Of a stretch of 64,000 bases of DNA, positions 36,564 to 45,331 are shown piece by piece. Made by a program: the position numbers and the translations under genes. The notes beneath the pieces were generated by a model, which was not told the origin of the DNA, ran no database searches, and saw only the letters and a program-made list of their open reading frames with translations. The stretch is from Leptolyngbya boryana PCC 6306. Its GTDB lineage: Bacteria; Cyanobacteriota; Cyanobacteriia; Leptolyngbyales; Leptolyngbyaceae. The stretch's first letter is position 1. Each line of letters starts with the position of its first letter. The stretch is taken from NCBI RefSeq assembly GCF_000353285.1, contig NZ_KB731324.1:266577-330576 (forward strand), written 5' to 3'.

Positions 36564-39500
36564 TTAGATGCCAACGGCGATCGCACCTGCTAAGGCTGAT
36601 GCACCTGCTGAAACAAGAGCTGTGCCGAACAACCACCAAGCTGCTGTTTCTGCGGCTTTGCGGGTTTCTTCGGTCTGCTTTTTCGCTTGGCGTTTCACTT
36701 CTTCTAACCGCATTTGAGCTTCGGTCTGGAACCGCTCAGCTCGGCGTAAAACCGTATTCCGAGTATTTTCAACGCGATCGATAATCCGATTCGCCTCGGC
36801 TTCGGAAATGTCATCGCGGGAAGACAGCAAGGCGACGAGCGTATCGCGATTAAAGCTGCCTAAGCGATCGCGCAATGCCTCAAAACCTGCCTTCGGATCG
36901 TGGAACAAGGTGCGGAGATCATCGCTGATGCCGTCATAGTTCAATTCGGGGCGATCCATCGAATTCAGGTAATCCCGAATGCGATTGAGAATGCCATCAA
37001 TCACACTTTGAATCCGCGTTTGAATCGCTTGAATTTGAGCGGTGAATTGATCACGAACCGAGAGGACTTGATCGACCACGCGGCTTGCTTCTTCCTCGGT
37101 CATGTCCTGACGCTGCGCGAGCAACGCAATCATCGTTGCACGATCGATGTGAGATAAGCGATCTCCGAGCAGACCGAATCCAGTTCTCGGATCTCTCAGC
37201 AAAATCGTTAAATCGCGCTTAATTCCATCAGGATTGAGTTCTTCTTTGTCCGTGTTCCGCAGATAGTTCTCAAAGGTCGATTGGAAGTCTTGCACGCGAT
37301 GCTGAGTTCGAGAAGCCAAGCGACGAGGAGCACGCACGATGCTACGAATCGAAGTTTGAACTTGATCGACCATGCGGTTTGCTTGTTCTTCTGTTAAATC
37401 AGGGCGCTGAGCAAGCAGTTTGACGATCGTGTCTCGATCCACTTGCGATAATCGCCGACCTAAGCGATATGCGCCTGTTTTCGGATCATTGAGTAATATC
37501 GTCAAATCGCGCTTAATCCCTTCTGGATCAAGCTCAGAGAGATTCGTATTACGAAGATAAGTTTCAATCGTCGTCGTGACACTATCAACTTGATCTTTCG
37601 CTTTACTGACAGCAATTTGAGGCGCATGAAGAATGTTATGGCGAACATCTTCAAGCTGGCGAACGATGCGATCTGCTTCTTCAGGAGTCAAGTCTTGACG
37701 CTGACCGAGCAGTTGCACCAAGGTATCGCGATCAAACTGGCTTAACCGTCCTCGCAGTGCCGAAGCTCCAGCCTGTGGATCATCGAGCAACAATCGGAAA
37801 TCGCGCTTGATGCCTTCAGGATTCAATTCGTTCTTATCTGTATTGCGCAGGTAAGATTCCACTCTCAATCGTAGGGCTTCTGCTTCAGAACGCACTCTGT
37901 TCTGAACGTCTTGAGCAGAATTCAGCACGCGATCGCGTGTCGATTCAAATCGACCCACAATGTTATCCGCTTCTTCAGGCGTGAGATCTTGCCGTTGGCT
38001 GAGCAATTGCACCAAAGTATCGCGATCGAAATGGCTCAACCGAGTTCTCAGCGCGTCATAACCCGCCTCTGGATCATCGAGCAGAAGCGCAACTTCACGC
38101 TCGATCGCATCAGGATTCAACTCATCTTTGTTGGTATTGCGCAGATAGTGCTCAACCCGACTTCTGAGATCCGTCGATTCGGACTGTTCTTCTGCCTGCT
38201 GAACTGTACTCAGCACAGTTGAGCGAATGACTTCAAGCTGATCGGCAATTTCCGCAACTCGTGCCACAGGTAAGTCGCCGCGTTGCGTTAGCAGATTGAC
38301 AAAATCACCACGATTGAGGCGTTCTAATTCGCGTCTCACCACAGCCGGATCAGCTTCTGGATCATAGAGAACTTCACGAAATTCAGTCTCTAAAGTCTCA
38401 CGATTAAAGTGCCAAGCATAGCTATTTAACAGATAGTTCTCAACGTCAGCTTTAATCGGACTGAAGCCAGAAGTTGCTTTCTCAGCGACATTCTGTGCGC
38501 CTTGAGTAATCTTGTCTCTTGCACTTTGAAGCTGTCCCATGATCTTTTCAACATCGAGATCAGAGAGATCCGTCCGTCCCATGACCGTTCCCATCAACGT
38601 TGAGAACCCGAACTGCATCGCACGATCAACTAAGCTCGGTTGCTCTGCTTTATTCGATTGTGCTAGCGAAGATAAAGTATCGCGCATTCCCGAAACTTGA
38701 TCTTGCTGAGTGTTCTGCAAGATTTGACCTTGACGGCGCACTTCTTCAGTCAGTTGATCCAAGCGGCGACTGAGTTCATTCGTATCGACTTGCCCCGATT
38801 GAACCGTTTTCAGATACTCAACGAGTTCTTGAGTTGGGTCTTGGCGAGGTTGATAGCGTCCGATCGTGTCTTTCCAAACTGAATCTAATTGATCAACCAA
38901 TCGAGCCGCGTCTCTTTTCGAGAGATCTGTCCGGTTGCTGATCAAATTCACAAACGTATTGCGATCGACACTGCGCAATCGATCGATTACATCAGCAGGC
39001 GATCCTGTACCCACAATATTCTGGAGTTCAGGGTCATGCACCAGCTTTTCCAACTCGCCTCGAATATTGCGAAAATCCAACTGTTGCGGACGAATCCGCT
39101 CTAGATAGTCTTCTAATGAATCGCGCACACTTGCTGGATCAAGCCCAGATCCCAATTCTCGTCGCACGGCGGCGGCGGCGGCTTCAGCGGTCGAAACAAC
39201 CTGCTGATTCACCGCTCTTGCTCCCAGTGCTGCGGTTGCAGTTCCAACGATCGCTTGGAAGCCTGAAGTTGCCGTATTAACGACAGAACCGATCAATGAT
39301 CCAACTGTCGTCGAACTGACCCAAACCAATAAGGTAAAGTAGGCAGCCCAGATGACAACACCAATGATCGCACCCAGACTAGCAGTGGTCAACAAGCTCA
39401 ATTTCACAGCTAATAAGCAAGCAATGAACAATGAAATGGACACTGTAATCAGCGTCCACATGCCCACTGCGAATCCGATTTTGCGAATCGTTCCGCCACC

Positions 39501-39752
39501 ATTGCCAGAAGCATGATGATCATCATCATCTGAAGATCGTCCGAGATACGAAATCCCAGCCGCGACAGAAAGATTTGTAAACAGTAATTGAAATGCAAAC
39601 GCTAATACAATGCCTGAAATTAGAGCGACAAAGAATCGAGGACCTGAAAACACCAATGCAGCTTGCTCTGGTGTTGACACCCGTCCGTCGATCGGAACCT
39701 GCGCCAGAAAACTCTGACCGAGTTCCAATGTTAAATTTGTTACTTGACTCAT
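36564..39752 (-). CDS. Large membrane protein with seven tandem 'YLRNT...DRDTLVQLLxQRxDLT' repeats
   Basis: 1062 residues. The N-terminal 180 residues carry about four membrane helices ('FFVALISGIVLAFAFQLLF', 'GFAVGMWTLITVSISLFIACLLA', 'LGAIIGVVIWAAYFTLLVWVSS'). Then come seven diverged units of about 80-105 residues, each with a 'YLRNT(D/N)...ELxPxGIKRD' part, 'LLxDPxxG', a '(F/V)DRDTLVQLLxQRxDLTxEEA' core and a coiled linker. The last unit is followed by 'AAWWLFGTALVSAGASALAGAIAVG', a glycine-rich membrane helix. I do not recognise the function. It may be a scaffold or tethering protein of the cell envelope or thylakoid. Confidence 0.8.
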   Translation of the reverse strand: MSQVTNLTLELGQSFLAQVPIDGRVSTPEQAALVFSGPRFFVALISGIVLAFAFQLLFTNLSVAAGISYLGRSSDDDDHHASGNGGGTIRKIGFAVGMWTLITVSISLFIACLLAVKLSLLTTASLGAIIGVVIWAAYFTLLVWVSSTTVGSLIGSVVNTATSGFQAIVGTATAALGARAVNQQVVSTAEAAAAAVRRELGSGLDPASVRDSLEDYLERIRPQQLDFRNIRGELEKLVHDPELQNIVGTGSPADVIDRLRSVDRNTFVNLISNRTDLSKRDAARLVDQLDSVWKDTIGRYQPRQDPTQELVEYLKTVQSGQVDTNELSRRLDQLTEEVRRQGQILQNTQQDQVSGMRDTLSSLAQSNKAEQPSLVDRAMQFGFSTLMGTVMGRTDLSDLDVEKIMGQLQSARDKITQGAQNVAEKATSGFSPIKADVENYLLNSYAWHFNRETLETEFREVLYDPEADPAVVRRELERLNRGDFVNLLTQRGDLPVARVAEIADQLEVIRSTVLSTVQQAEEQSESTDLRSRVEHYLRNTNKDELNPDAIEREVALLLDDPEAGYDALRTRLSHFDRDTLVQLLSQRQDLTPEEADNIVGRFESTRDRVLNSAQDVQNRVRSEAEALRLRVESYLRNTDKNELNPEGIKRDFRLLLDDPQAGASALRGRLSQFDRDTLVQLLGQRQDLTPEEADRIVRQLEDVRHNILHAPQIAVSKAKDQVDSVTTTIETYLRNTNLSELDPEGIKRDLTILLNDPKTGAYRLGRRLSQVDRDTIVKLLAQRPDLTEEQANRMVDQVQTSIRSIVRAPRRLASRTQHRVQDFQSTFENYLRNTDKEELNPDGIKRDLTILLRDPRTGFGLLGDRLSHIDRATMIALLAQRQDMTEEEASRVVDQVLSVRDQFTAQIQAIQTRIQSVIDGILNRIRDYLNSMDRPELNYDGISDDLRTLFHDPKAGFEALRDRLGSFNRDTLVALLSSRDDISEAEANRIIDRVENTRNTVLRRAERFQTEAQMRLEEVKRQAKKQTEETRKAAETAAWWLFGTALVSAGASALAGAIAVGI

Positions 39753-39911
39753 AGAAATTCCCTCATCAGACTTCGCCTAACACAACATCTGTGTCAGTGA
39801 GGCTGCAATTTTGAAACACTACCTTTGACGCTAGAATCGCTGAGTGTACGGGTTCTAAGCATCTTTCTCAGGTGAGAGGGGGGGTCTTCTGAAAGGAGGA
39901 GAAGGTCGATC

Positions 39912-41249
39912 CTATGGGAGGAGTTGAGCGACGACGCGATCGAGACCTACCGCTCTAGAAGCCTTAAACAATAAGCGATCGCCTGATTGCATCAATTGAT
40001 TCAGTCGAGCAACAACTGCCTCGTGATTTTCAAACTTTTCGGCTAGAACAGGAGCCGCTGCCGTTGCCATTGCCTCAGCTTCCCCGGGATCAGCCAAAAT
40101 CAACAGTCGATCGAGTTTCAAATTCTTGACTTGTTCTCCAACTTGCCGATGATATTGAATTGACCAGTCGCCCAGTTCTTTCATGGTTCCAAGCACAGCA
40201 ATTCTCCGTTCTCCTTCGGTCTGTGCTAGCAACTTCAAAGACGCTAGCATTGACTCCAATCCAGCGTTGTAGCTCTCATCTAAAATGACGACATCGTTTG
40301 AGAGTTCATAGCGTTTTGCTCGACCGCTCGGTAAATCAACTTCAATTCCCTCGGTCAGCTTCGATGCATCCAGATTCAAAGCTTTCACCACTGCCAAAGC
40401 TGCTAAAAAATTCAGTGCATTGTGTTCTCCTAGCAAAGGTAGAGGAAACGCTAGATCCTCTACTTTCAGAGTTTCAGGATTGATCAAGTGCCCCTGCACA
40501 TCACCACCGCTCAGCCCGTAAGTGATGGACTTGCCTTGCCAAACTGTTTTTGCTGTTTCTAGTAAAAGCGGATTTTCATAGTTCAAAATTGCCACTGAAT
40601 CTTTCGGCATCTCAGCCAGTAACTCACATTTGGCTTGAGCGATCGCTTCTCGCGATCCCAAAATTCCAATATGCGCTGTTCCTACATTGGTAATCACACT
40701 AATATCAGGACTTGCAATCTGAGACAGCAGCGCAATTTCTCCGAGCGCTCTCATTCCCATTTCAATCACTGCAAAATCATGATCTTGATTTAATTCTAAA
40801 AGTGTTTTTGGAACTCCGATCTCATTGTTGTAATTTGCTTGCGTCTTATGAACTTTGCCGTATTTCGATAAAACTGCTGCAATCAATTCTTTTGTCGTCG
40901 TCTTTCCAACTGACCCAGTAATCGCAATAATTGGAATCTTAAATTGAGTCCGCCACCAATGCCCGATCGCTTGATACGCAACCAAGGTATCTGGAACGAT
41001 CAGGACAGGAAGATCACCTGCATCAAATTGAGCATCCACGATCGCGGCAATTGCCCCTTGCGCGATCGCGGATTCTACAAAATCATGTCCGTCGAATTTC
41101 TCACCACGTAATGCCAGAAAGATTTCACCTGGTTTGACAGCACGGCTATCTGTTGTGATGGAAGTTGCCGTGCATGACCGATCAGGTAAATTCTGAAAAG
41201 ATGCCTCAAGGACTGAAATAATCTGCTCTAGAGTTGCGTGGAAAGACAT
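39912..41249 (-). CDS. murF: UDP-N-acetylmuramoyl-tripeptide-D-alanyl-D-alanine ligase
   Basis: 445 residues from the ATG at 41249; a TTG 9 bp upstream gives the longer frame. Blocks are 'TDSRAVKPGEIFLALRGEKFDGHDFV', the ATP site 'IAITGSVGKTTTKELIAAVLS', 'THKTQANYNNEIGVP'-like 'TQANYNNEIGVPKTLLEL', 'FAVIEMGMRALGEI', 'VITNVGTAHIGILGSREAIAQAK' and 'VILDESYNAGLESMLASL'. It adds D-Ala-D-Ala to the peptidoglycan precursor in the cytoplasm. It is close to, but apparently not in an operon with, the RodZ-like gene upstream. Confidence 0.95.
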   Translation of the reverse strand: MSFHATLEQIISVLEASFQNLPDRSCTATSITTDSRAVKPGEIFLALRGEKFDGHDFVESAIAQGAIAAIVDAQFDAGDLPVLIVPDTLVAYQAIGHWWRTQFKIPIIAITGSVGKTTTKELIAAVLSKYGKVHKTQANYNNEIGVPKTLLELNQDHDFAVIEMGMRALGEIALLSQIASPDISVITNVGTAHIGILGSREAIAQAKCELLAEMPKDSVAILNYENPLLLETAKTVWQGKSITYGLSGGDVQGHLINPETLKVEDLAFPLPLLGEHNALNFLAALAVVKALNLDASKLTEGIEVDLPSGRAKRYELSNDVVILDESYNAGLESMLASLKLLAQTEGERRIAVLGTMKELGDWSIQYHRQVGEQVKNLKLDRLLILADPGEAEAMATAAAPVLAEKFENHEAVVARLNQLMQSGDRLLFKASRAVGLDRVVAQLLP

Positions 41250-41324
41250 GAGAATCAATTGGCGTTTAACGGATTGAGTTTACATCTTGGCGCTACGCTT
41301 GCCTAGAGGGGATCGAAAGCTCCT

Positions 41325-41348
41325 GCTACCCCCCACTCCCCACTCCCA
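41325..41348. repeat. Single arm of the G-rich intergenic repeat (ccccccactccccactccc)
   Basis: It carries the cactcccc unit of the repeats at 13510-13568 and 29707-29800 but lacks a partner arm, so it is probably a truncated copy. It lies between murF and the RodZ-like gene. Confidence 0.5.
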
Positions 41349-41362
41349 AAAACCATGGGACG

Positions 41363-41389
41363 AAAAAAAATGGGGCGAGACTCACCCCA
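41363..41389 (-). terminator. Rho-independent terminator of the RodZ-like gene
   Basis: On the minus strand: tggggtgag, one-base loop, ctcgcccca (9 bp with one wobble), then eight T. It lies 20-50 bp after the stop at 41412. Confidence 0.8.
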
Positions 41390-41411
41390 TTTCTCTCGAA
41401 TTTTCTACCCT

Positions 41412-42203
41412 CTACGGCAGATTTGCATTTGCCATAGCCGGAGTTGGTGGAAACACTTTCTCTTCCACCTCTCCCGGTGAGCCTAAAGGCTGCCCCGCGC
41501 TCTCGTTATAAGAAACAATCACGCTCCCTGCATCTCCTGCCGTGACCACGACCTGCTTGTTTGCTGTCCAAGTCCGCTGCGTCCCCTTCGGCAACGCTCC
41601 TTCGTAGGCAACTTGGTCATCTGCGGTCACTCGCACCCAAGACTCCGCAGTCAAGGTCATGCCAACCCGCACAGGCTTATTCGAGGATGGAGCAACTTTC
41701 TTAGCCCCTGTCTCTTGCTTCGCCGGGAACATCGGTCCCATCGGAACCGTGGGAGGCTTCTGCATCTCAATCGTTGCCACTGCCGACTGAACCGATCGAT
41801 TGAGAAAATACGATAAGCCATTCACTGCCCCAACAATCAGCAGCAGATAGAGCAGATACAGATGCACCGGGCGCAACTGTGCTCCGGGCAGACTTCTCCA
41901 AGGCGCACGGATCTGAGGGAGTGCCATCACACCAGTCGTTGGAAACTCGCTGGCAAATTGCACACCATTTAGCCCGATCGCATCGGCATATTGGCGGATA
42001 AAACTATGGATATAAACAGGCTCAGGCAACTCGTCAATCTTGCCCTGTTCGATCGCACGTAACAATCGGGGCTGAATACAAGTCGTGCCTGCCACCCGTT
42101 CGAGGGGAATCTCTTGTGCTTGACGGCGATCGCGGAGTCGAGCACCCAATTCAGCGAGCCGTTCGGCTTGTTCTCGATTCGTTTGGAGGGTTTGCTGTCT
42201 CAT
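41412..42203 (-). CDS. RodZ-like helix-turn-helix membrane protein
   Basis: 263 residues. Cytoplasmic HTH_25 domain at about 10-75 ('LAELGARLRDRRQAQEIPLERVAGTTCIQPRLLRAIEQG', 'PVYIHSFIRQYADAIGL'). One membrane helix at about 112-132 ('LYLLYLLLIVGAVNGLSYFL'). C-terminal DUF4115-like beta domain ('GMTLTAESWVRVTADDQVAYEGALPKGTQRTWTAN'). RodZ links MreB to cell-wall synthesis; the cyanobacterial protein may have a related role. The start overlaps the pseudouridine synthase stop by 4 bp, and a terminator follows. Confidence 0.82.
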   Translation of the reverse strand: MRQQTLQTNREQAERLAELGARLRDRRQAQEIPLERVAGTTCIQPRLLRAIEQGKIDELPEPVYIHSFIRQYADAIGLNGVQFASEFPTTGVMALPQIRAPWRSLPGAQLRPVHLYLLYLLLIVGAVNGLSYFLNRSVQSAVATIEMQKPPTVPMGPMFPAKQETGAKKVAPSSNKPVRVGMTLTAESWVRVTADDQVAYEGALPKGTQRTWTANKQVVVTAGDAGSVIVSYNESAGQPLGSPGEVEEKVFPPTPAMANANLP

Positions 42204-42988
42204 CTGCGCTGCTCCTTCATCTGTGCTGGCAACCTCTCTGGGAGGGTCATTCCCTGCTTCAACAAGCGAATTTCAAACTTTTCGAGTGAGCGATATTGTC
42301 CTGGGCGCAAGGTAGATTTGCTCGGTGGCTGGAGTAAAACATCCCCAATCGCGATTCGGTGAAGCCGAACAACAGGATAACCTAACTGCTCAGCAATGCG
42401 CCGAATTTGCCGATTTCGACCTTCTCGTAAGACAACTCGCAATAGTGTACCAGAGGAATTCCGGTTTAGAATGTTCACAGTTGCAGGCAAAGTCTTTCGA
42501 TCGTCTAACATTACGCCTTCTCGCCATTGCCGCAGAGCGGAACTAGACAATTGTCCCACCACTTCGACATCATAGGTTTTCGCAATGTGATGGCGCGGAT
42601 GAGTCAGATAATGAGTCAATGCGCCATCGTTGGTCAATAAAAGCGCTCCGGTCGATTCTACATCTAACCGCCCTATCGGGTGAAGACCTTGCCCCTGTCT
42701 TAAGTCTTCAGGGAGAAGCTCAAGAACAGTACGGCGGTCTTGCGGATCGTGGCAGGTCGTGACCACTCCTACAGGTTTATTGAGGAGTAAATAGAGAAAT
42801 TCGGGGCGATCTTGGGGGTAAATCACTTGCCCATCGACTTCGACTTGGTCTAGGTCAGGGTCAGCTTTTTGTCCCAATTCGGCGATCGCGCCATTCAGCC
42901 GAACTCGTCCTTCGAGAATCATCTGTTCCGCCTGCCGTCGGGAGGCGATTCCCCATTGTGAAAGAATTTTTTGTACTCTTTCGGTCAT
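42200..42988 (-). CDS. Pseudouridine synthase, RsuA/RluB family
   Basis: About 262 residues from the ATG at 42988. N-terminal S4 RNA-binding domain ('VQKILSQWGIASRRQAEQMILEGRVRLNGAIA'), then 'YLLLNKPVGVVTTCHDPQDRRTV', the catalytic motif 'HPIGRLDVESTGALLLTNDGALTH' with Asp, and 'EGRNRQIRRIAEQLGYPVVRLHRIAIG'. It isomerises uridine in 16S or 23S rRNA; RluB is the more common form in cyanobacteria, but the site cannot be told here. Forms an operon with the overlapping RodZ-like gene. Confidence 0.92.
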   Translation of the reverse strand: MTERVQKILSQWGIASRRQAEQMILEGRVRLNGAIAELGQKADPDLDQVEVDGQVIYPQDRPEFLYLLLNKPVGVVTTCHDPQDRRTVLELLPEDLRQGQGLHPIGRLDVESTGALLLTNDGALTHYLTHPRHHIAKTYDVEVVGQLSSSALRQWREGVMLDDRKTLPATVNILNRNSSGTLLRVVLREGRNRQIRRIAEQLGYPVVRLHRIAIGDVLLQPPSKSTLRPGQYRSLEKFEIRLLKQGMTLPERLPAQMKEQRR

Positions 42989-43145
42989 GACAAGATTGGG
43001 CAAGAGGAGTAATACCGAAACATCACCGTAACTATGTGCATCAAAACTAATATGTACAAATATTACATCAGCCTGTATTCAGTAAAATGGCGGAAGAATT
43101 GAATCGTTCGGAATTCGTAATCCGCTGCGACTTAGCGATAAGTAT

Positions 43146-44438
43146 TTATGAAGTTCGCTCATAGGGCAGAATGACTTGTACCCATGCCCCTCCCGTTTCA
43201 GGATGGTTTTGTGCACGCACAGTGCCTTGATGGGCTTCAATGATTTGTCGGACAATCGCAAGTCCCAAACCACTGCCGCTGGTTGGCTGCATTGCTTCTC
43301 GCCCTTGAGTCGAACGAACTCGGGAAGGATCAGCTCGATAAAAGCGTTCAAAGATATGAGGGATAGCGTCTTCAGGAAATCCTGCGCCAGCATCAACGAG
43401 ATCGACTTGAATCTGGGGGGAAACTGATTGGTCGTTTACACTGGTTTCGATCCGAATGATCCCTTTGTTTGGGCTGTACTTGAGGCTGTTATCCAGTAAG
43501 TTGAGAAAAACGCGGTGCATTCGAGCCTCATCTGCGCGAACGATCACAGATGCTAGACCACTGTAATAAAATTGTACTTGTTTTTCACTTGCGATCGGTT
43601 CTAAGCTTTGCCAAGCAGCATTGATCAGTGTGACGAGATCCGTTTGCTTTAACTTCAATCGCTGCGCCGGATTGAGATCCAGTTGGCTCAGATCCAGCAA
43701 GTCTTGAACTAAACGACTTAAGCGCAAGGTTTCATTGAGCAGGCGATCCACCCACTGACGATTTGGGGGATCGATGCGAGATTGCAGGGTTTCGGCAACC
43801 AGTCGAATCGAAGTCAGGGGAGTTTTAAGCTCATGGGCGACATCAGAAGTCCAGCGATCGCGTTGTTGCGATAGAGTAACCGCTTCTTGGCGGTCTTCTA
43901 AGAAAACACCCACTTCTCCACCTTGAAGTGGAAAAGCCAGCCCTCGCAGCGGAGTTGAGCGCGCTTGAGAGAGGTTTTCAGCATCGGCAGAAGCCGGATA
44001 AAATCGCCATTCGCGCTGATGGGGTTGACCTTTTTCCCGCGCTTTTTCGATCAGAGCATCCAGTTCATACGATCGCACTAACTCCAACAATAGCCGTGGA
44101 GCATAGTCATCGCCCTGATTGATCCCCAACAGTTGCACAGCCGCAGAATTGCACCAAATCAACTGATTCTCTTCATCGACTTGCAAGTAGCCGATGGGAG
44201 CCAGGTAAAGAATCTGCTTCCAAACTTCCAGTTTGCGTTCGAGTTTTTCCGTCTGAGCTTGATCATGTGCAAGCCGCATGGACAATCGAGACATGATCGA
44301 TAAGTCCACGCTTGCCTCATCCGGCGGCAGCGTCTTTGCCAACTGGTCAATGCGAGAACTAAGATGACTCCGGTAAATCGTCAGTGGCAGAATTCCGATC
44401 GCAAGTCCAGCCAGAAACCAGAAAACAGACACAGGCAA
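43146..44438 (-). CDS. PAS-containing sensor histidine kinase (SphS/PhoR-like)
   Basis: 430 residues. One membrane helix at the N-terminus ('FWFLAGLAIGILPLTIY', about 6-22), a PAS domain ('YLAPIGYLQVDEENQLIWCNSAAVQLLGI', about 97-125), the dimerisation His in 'DVAHELKTPLTSIRLVAE' (H-box, about 199-216), and ATPase boxes 'NLLDNSLKYSP' (N), 'DAGAGFPEDAIPHIFERFYR' (G1/F) and 'GSGLGLAIVRQII' (G2). The response regulator gene lies just upstream (49-bp gap). This pair and its architecture match the phosphate-sensing SphS-SphR system. The TTG start has no better alternative in frame. Confidence 0.85.
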   Translation of the reverse strand: MPVSVFWFLAGLAIGILPLTIYRSHLSSRIDQLAKTLPPDEASVDLSIMSRLSMRLAHDQAQTEKLERKLEVWKQILYLAPIGYLQVDEENQLIWCNSAAVQLLGINQGDDYAPRLLLELVRSYELDALIEKAREKGQPHQREWRFYPASADAENLSQARSTPLRGLAFPLQGGEVGVFLEDRQEAVTLSQQRDRWTSDVAHELKTPLTSIRLVAETLQSRIDPPNRQWVDRLLNETLRLSRLVQDLLDLSQLDLNPAQRLKLKQTDLVTLINAAWQSLEPIASEKQVQFYYSGLASVIVRADEARMHRVFLNLLDNSLKYSPNKGIIRIETSVNDQSVSPQIQVDLVDAGAGFPEDAIPHIFERFYRADPSRVRSTQGREAMQPTSGSGLGLAIVRQIIEAHQGTVRAQNHPETGGAWVQVILPYERTS

Positions 44439-44486
44439 AACAGGGGGCGAGAGTTCACTATGAGCGTTGTGCTCATGACTCCTAGC

Positions 44487-45251
44487 TTAACCGAATCGAT
44501 ACCCAAAGCCTCTGACTGTGATTAAATACTGCGGATTACTCGGATCAATTTCTAGCTTTTCTCTAATCCAACGAATATGAACATCAACTGTTTTACTTTC
44601 CCCAATAAAATCGTGTCCCCAGATTTTTTCGAGCAGTTGATCTCGTGACCAAACTCGTTTGGGGTGACGCAGAAACAGTTCGAGCAGTTTGAATTCTTTG
44701 GGAGAGAAGTTCACGACTTCACCACGCACGGTCACCCGGCATTCCTGCGGATAGATTGTGACTTCCTGATATTGCAGAGTCGGCTCAGTCTGAGCGGGCT
44801 GAAATTGCTGGTGACGACGCAGGAGCGCACGGCAGCGCGCGACTAATTCCCGCATGCCAAAAGGCTTGGTCAGATAGTCATCCGCGCCGACTTCGAGTCC
44901 GACAACGCGATCCATCTCGCTGCCTTTGGCACTGAGGATGAGAATGGGAACGCTGCTGCCTTCGCGTCGCATCCAACGACAAATATCTAATCCGTTGATA
45001 TAAGGCAGCATTAAATCCAAAATAATCAAGTCAGGCAGAGCCGTCTCGCTGCTACGGTCTGCATTCATCGCCGCTTGTAATCGCGCTAATGCTTGTTGCC
45101 CATCTACAGCAGTCGTTACTTCGTAGCCTTCATCAGAAAGGGTGAGCGCGATCGTATCTCGAATTAAATCTTCGTCTTCGACAACCAAAATGCGTCCGAG
45201 CGTAAGCTTGGGTGAGATGGGTGCGGATTCGGTCAGAATCGGGGTCGGCAT
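44487..45251 (-). CDS. OmpR-type response regulator (SphR/PhoB-like)
   Basis: About 254 residues from the ATG at 45251. Receiver domain: acidic 'VVEDEDLIRDTIALTLS', phosphoacceptor D in 'LIILDLMLPYINGLD', 'ILILSAKGSEMDRVVGLEVGADDYLTKPF' with the conserved T/S and K. Winged-helix DNA-binding domain: 'VNFSPKEFKLLELFLRHPKRVWSRDQLLEKIWG' and 'KTVDVHIRWIREKLEIDPSNPQYLITVRGFGYRFG'. Partner kinase directly downstream. A phosphate role is inferred from similarity and from the pairing; no Pho box was identified near the start. Confidence 0.88.
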   Translation of the reverse strand: MPTPILTESAPISPKLTLGRILVVEDEDLIRDTIALTLSDEGYEVTTAVDGQQALARLQAAMNADRSSETALPDLIILDLMLPYINGLDICRWMRREGSSVPILILSAKGSEMDRVVGLEVGADDYLTKPFGMRELVARCRALLRRHQQFQPAQTEPTLQYQEVTIYPQECRVTVRGEVVNFSPKEFKLLELFLRHPKRVWSRDQLLEKIWGHDFIGESKTVDVHIRWIREKLEIDPSNPQYLITVRGFGYRFG

Positions 45252-45331
45252 ATAAAGTGCATCTCGACTTGTCGGCAAAATTCTACCATTGATCCAGAAT
45301 CTAGTATGGATTTATACAGTTTTTTATGATT

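Noticed and set aside
43079-43396. 105-residue minus-strand frame overlapping the kinase 3' end
   Set aside because: Shadow of the histidine kinase; no independent features.
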